Part shown: one piece after another, positions 63,411 to 64,000 of the stretch
Layout: every line of letters begins with the position of its first letter
Position numbering within the stretch: position 1 is the first letter of the stretch
Assembly: GCF_964340395.1 (NCBI RefSeq)
Contig: NC_135552.1
Location: 18,771,181 to 18,835,180 of the forward strand
Reading direction: 5' to 3'
Origin: Glandiceps talaboti
Taxonomy: Eukaryota; Hemichordata; Enteropneusta; Spengelidae
Length of the DNA stretch: 64,000 bases
The notes under the pieces: generated by a model
Database searches by the model: none
Told to the model about the DNA's origin: nothing
What the model saw: only the letters and a program-made list of their open reading frames with translations
Program-made: the position numbers and the translations under genes

Positions 63411-64000
63411 CTGGTACAAAACAAAATACACAAAAGAATCTTAATAGAGTGAGCATCATACATGTAAACGAATACATCAATTTGAAGACATAACAATGCA
63501 CTTTCATGCACTACTAACACATGTAGAAGCAAAGCTGAGGAGAGCACAGGGTCTAGAAAAGCGCACACATACACGTGTCTCATGTATAGATTAGGAATTA
63601 GAACACACATTGTTGGATGTATGAATGTGTGCTGCGTGTCTCCCATCATGGTTGGTTTTCAAAAAGCCTAAAAAATATTCCATGATCTGAGTCCATGTAA
63701 AGACAAGATGGCTGGTTAAAATGATATACCATGCAAAGAAGAATTGTAAGTGATGTCAAAAGATAGTGATACAAGAGGATAGAGTTATCTATGCTGAAAA
63801 CACAGCAAAGATGGCCGTTAGCAAATGAAGATGTTACACACACAATGACATTAAAGTTATAATGATTCTGCATGAGCCATCTCTAACTAAAAAGTTGCTA
63901 TTTTTGGGGGTGTTTGTTGGTATTTCTCTCTTAATTGATATTTTCAAAAGAACATCACAAAATATTTATTCCAAATATTGCGATTCAAATTTACTATGAA

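Overview
This window is nuclear DNA of a multicellular animal. Genes are split by GT-AG introns of up to about 8 kb, and the intervening DNA is AT-rich and full of microsatellites, minisatellites and short inverted-repeat elements. I see no bacterial or organellar features. The gene set (an Rnd-type Rho GTPase, VAT1, a VOPP1/WBP1-type membrane protein, BAF60/SMARCD) and the repeat style suggest a marine invertebrate. A non-vertebrate deuterostome such as a lancelet or hemichordate is my best guess. That is inference; species cannot be read from the sequence alone.

Layout. 2592-21300 (minus): a five-exon Rnd-family GTPase, 248 aa, complete. 21301-22240: a short divergent promoter region. 22241-28944 (plus): a six-exon VAT1 quinone-oxidoreductase-like protein, 349 aa, complete, with a recent 67-bp triplication over one splice donor. 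28945-32479: intergenic. 32480-33809 (minus): a small three-exon gene model of 63 aa that I do not recognise. It lies between two perfect 31-bp inverted repeats. 34878-41754 (plus): a five-exon, 206-aa single-pass membrane protein of the VOPP1/WBP1 type, with a cysteine-rich outer part and a PPPY motif. 41755-47304: intergenic between convergent genes, with two inverted-repeat elements. 47305-63410 (minus): ten exons of the SWI/SNF (BAF) subunit SMARCD/BAF60, complete at the 3' end, with the 5' exon(s) beyond the right edge.

Reading frames and exon phases join without error in the four recognised genes, so these models are firm even though no long ORF exists in the window. The genes are not an operon and work in different processes: cytoskeletal signalling, membrane and mitochondrial dynamics, WW-domain-linked trafficking, and chromatin remodelling. 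Their linkage is the main biological point. Rnd and VAT1 lie head to head, as RND2 and VAT1 do in human 17q21, and SMARCD lies nearby, as in vertebrate chromosomes that carry Hox clusters. I therefore read the window as an unduplicated relative of an ancient linkage group.

The rest is repeats: at least eight short inverted-repeat (MITE-like) elements, a degenerate 1.7-kb element with the first half of a SAP motif and a nested palindrome inside it, a Helitron-like candidate ending in a hairpin, a 58-bp satellite array, 29-bp and 66-bp minisatellites, and long (AT)n, (AC)n, (GTAT)n and pentanucleotide arrays. I found no clearly new molecular system. The best candidates for a second look are the triplicated VAT1 splice donor, the 31-bp repeat pair around the unknown gene, and the ancient linkage.
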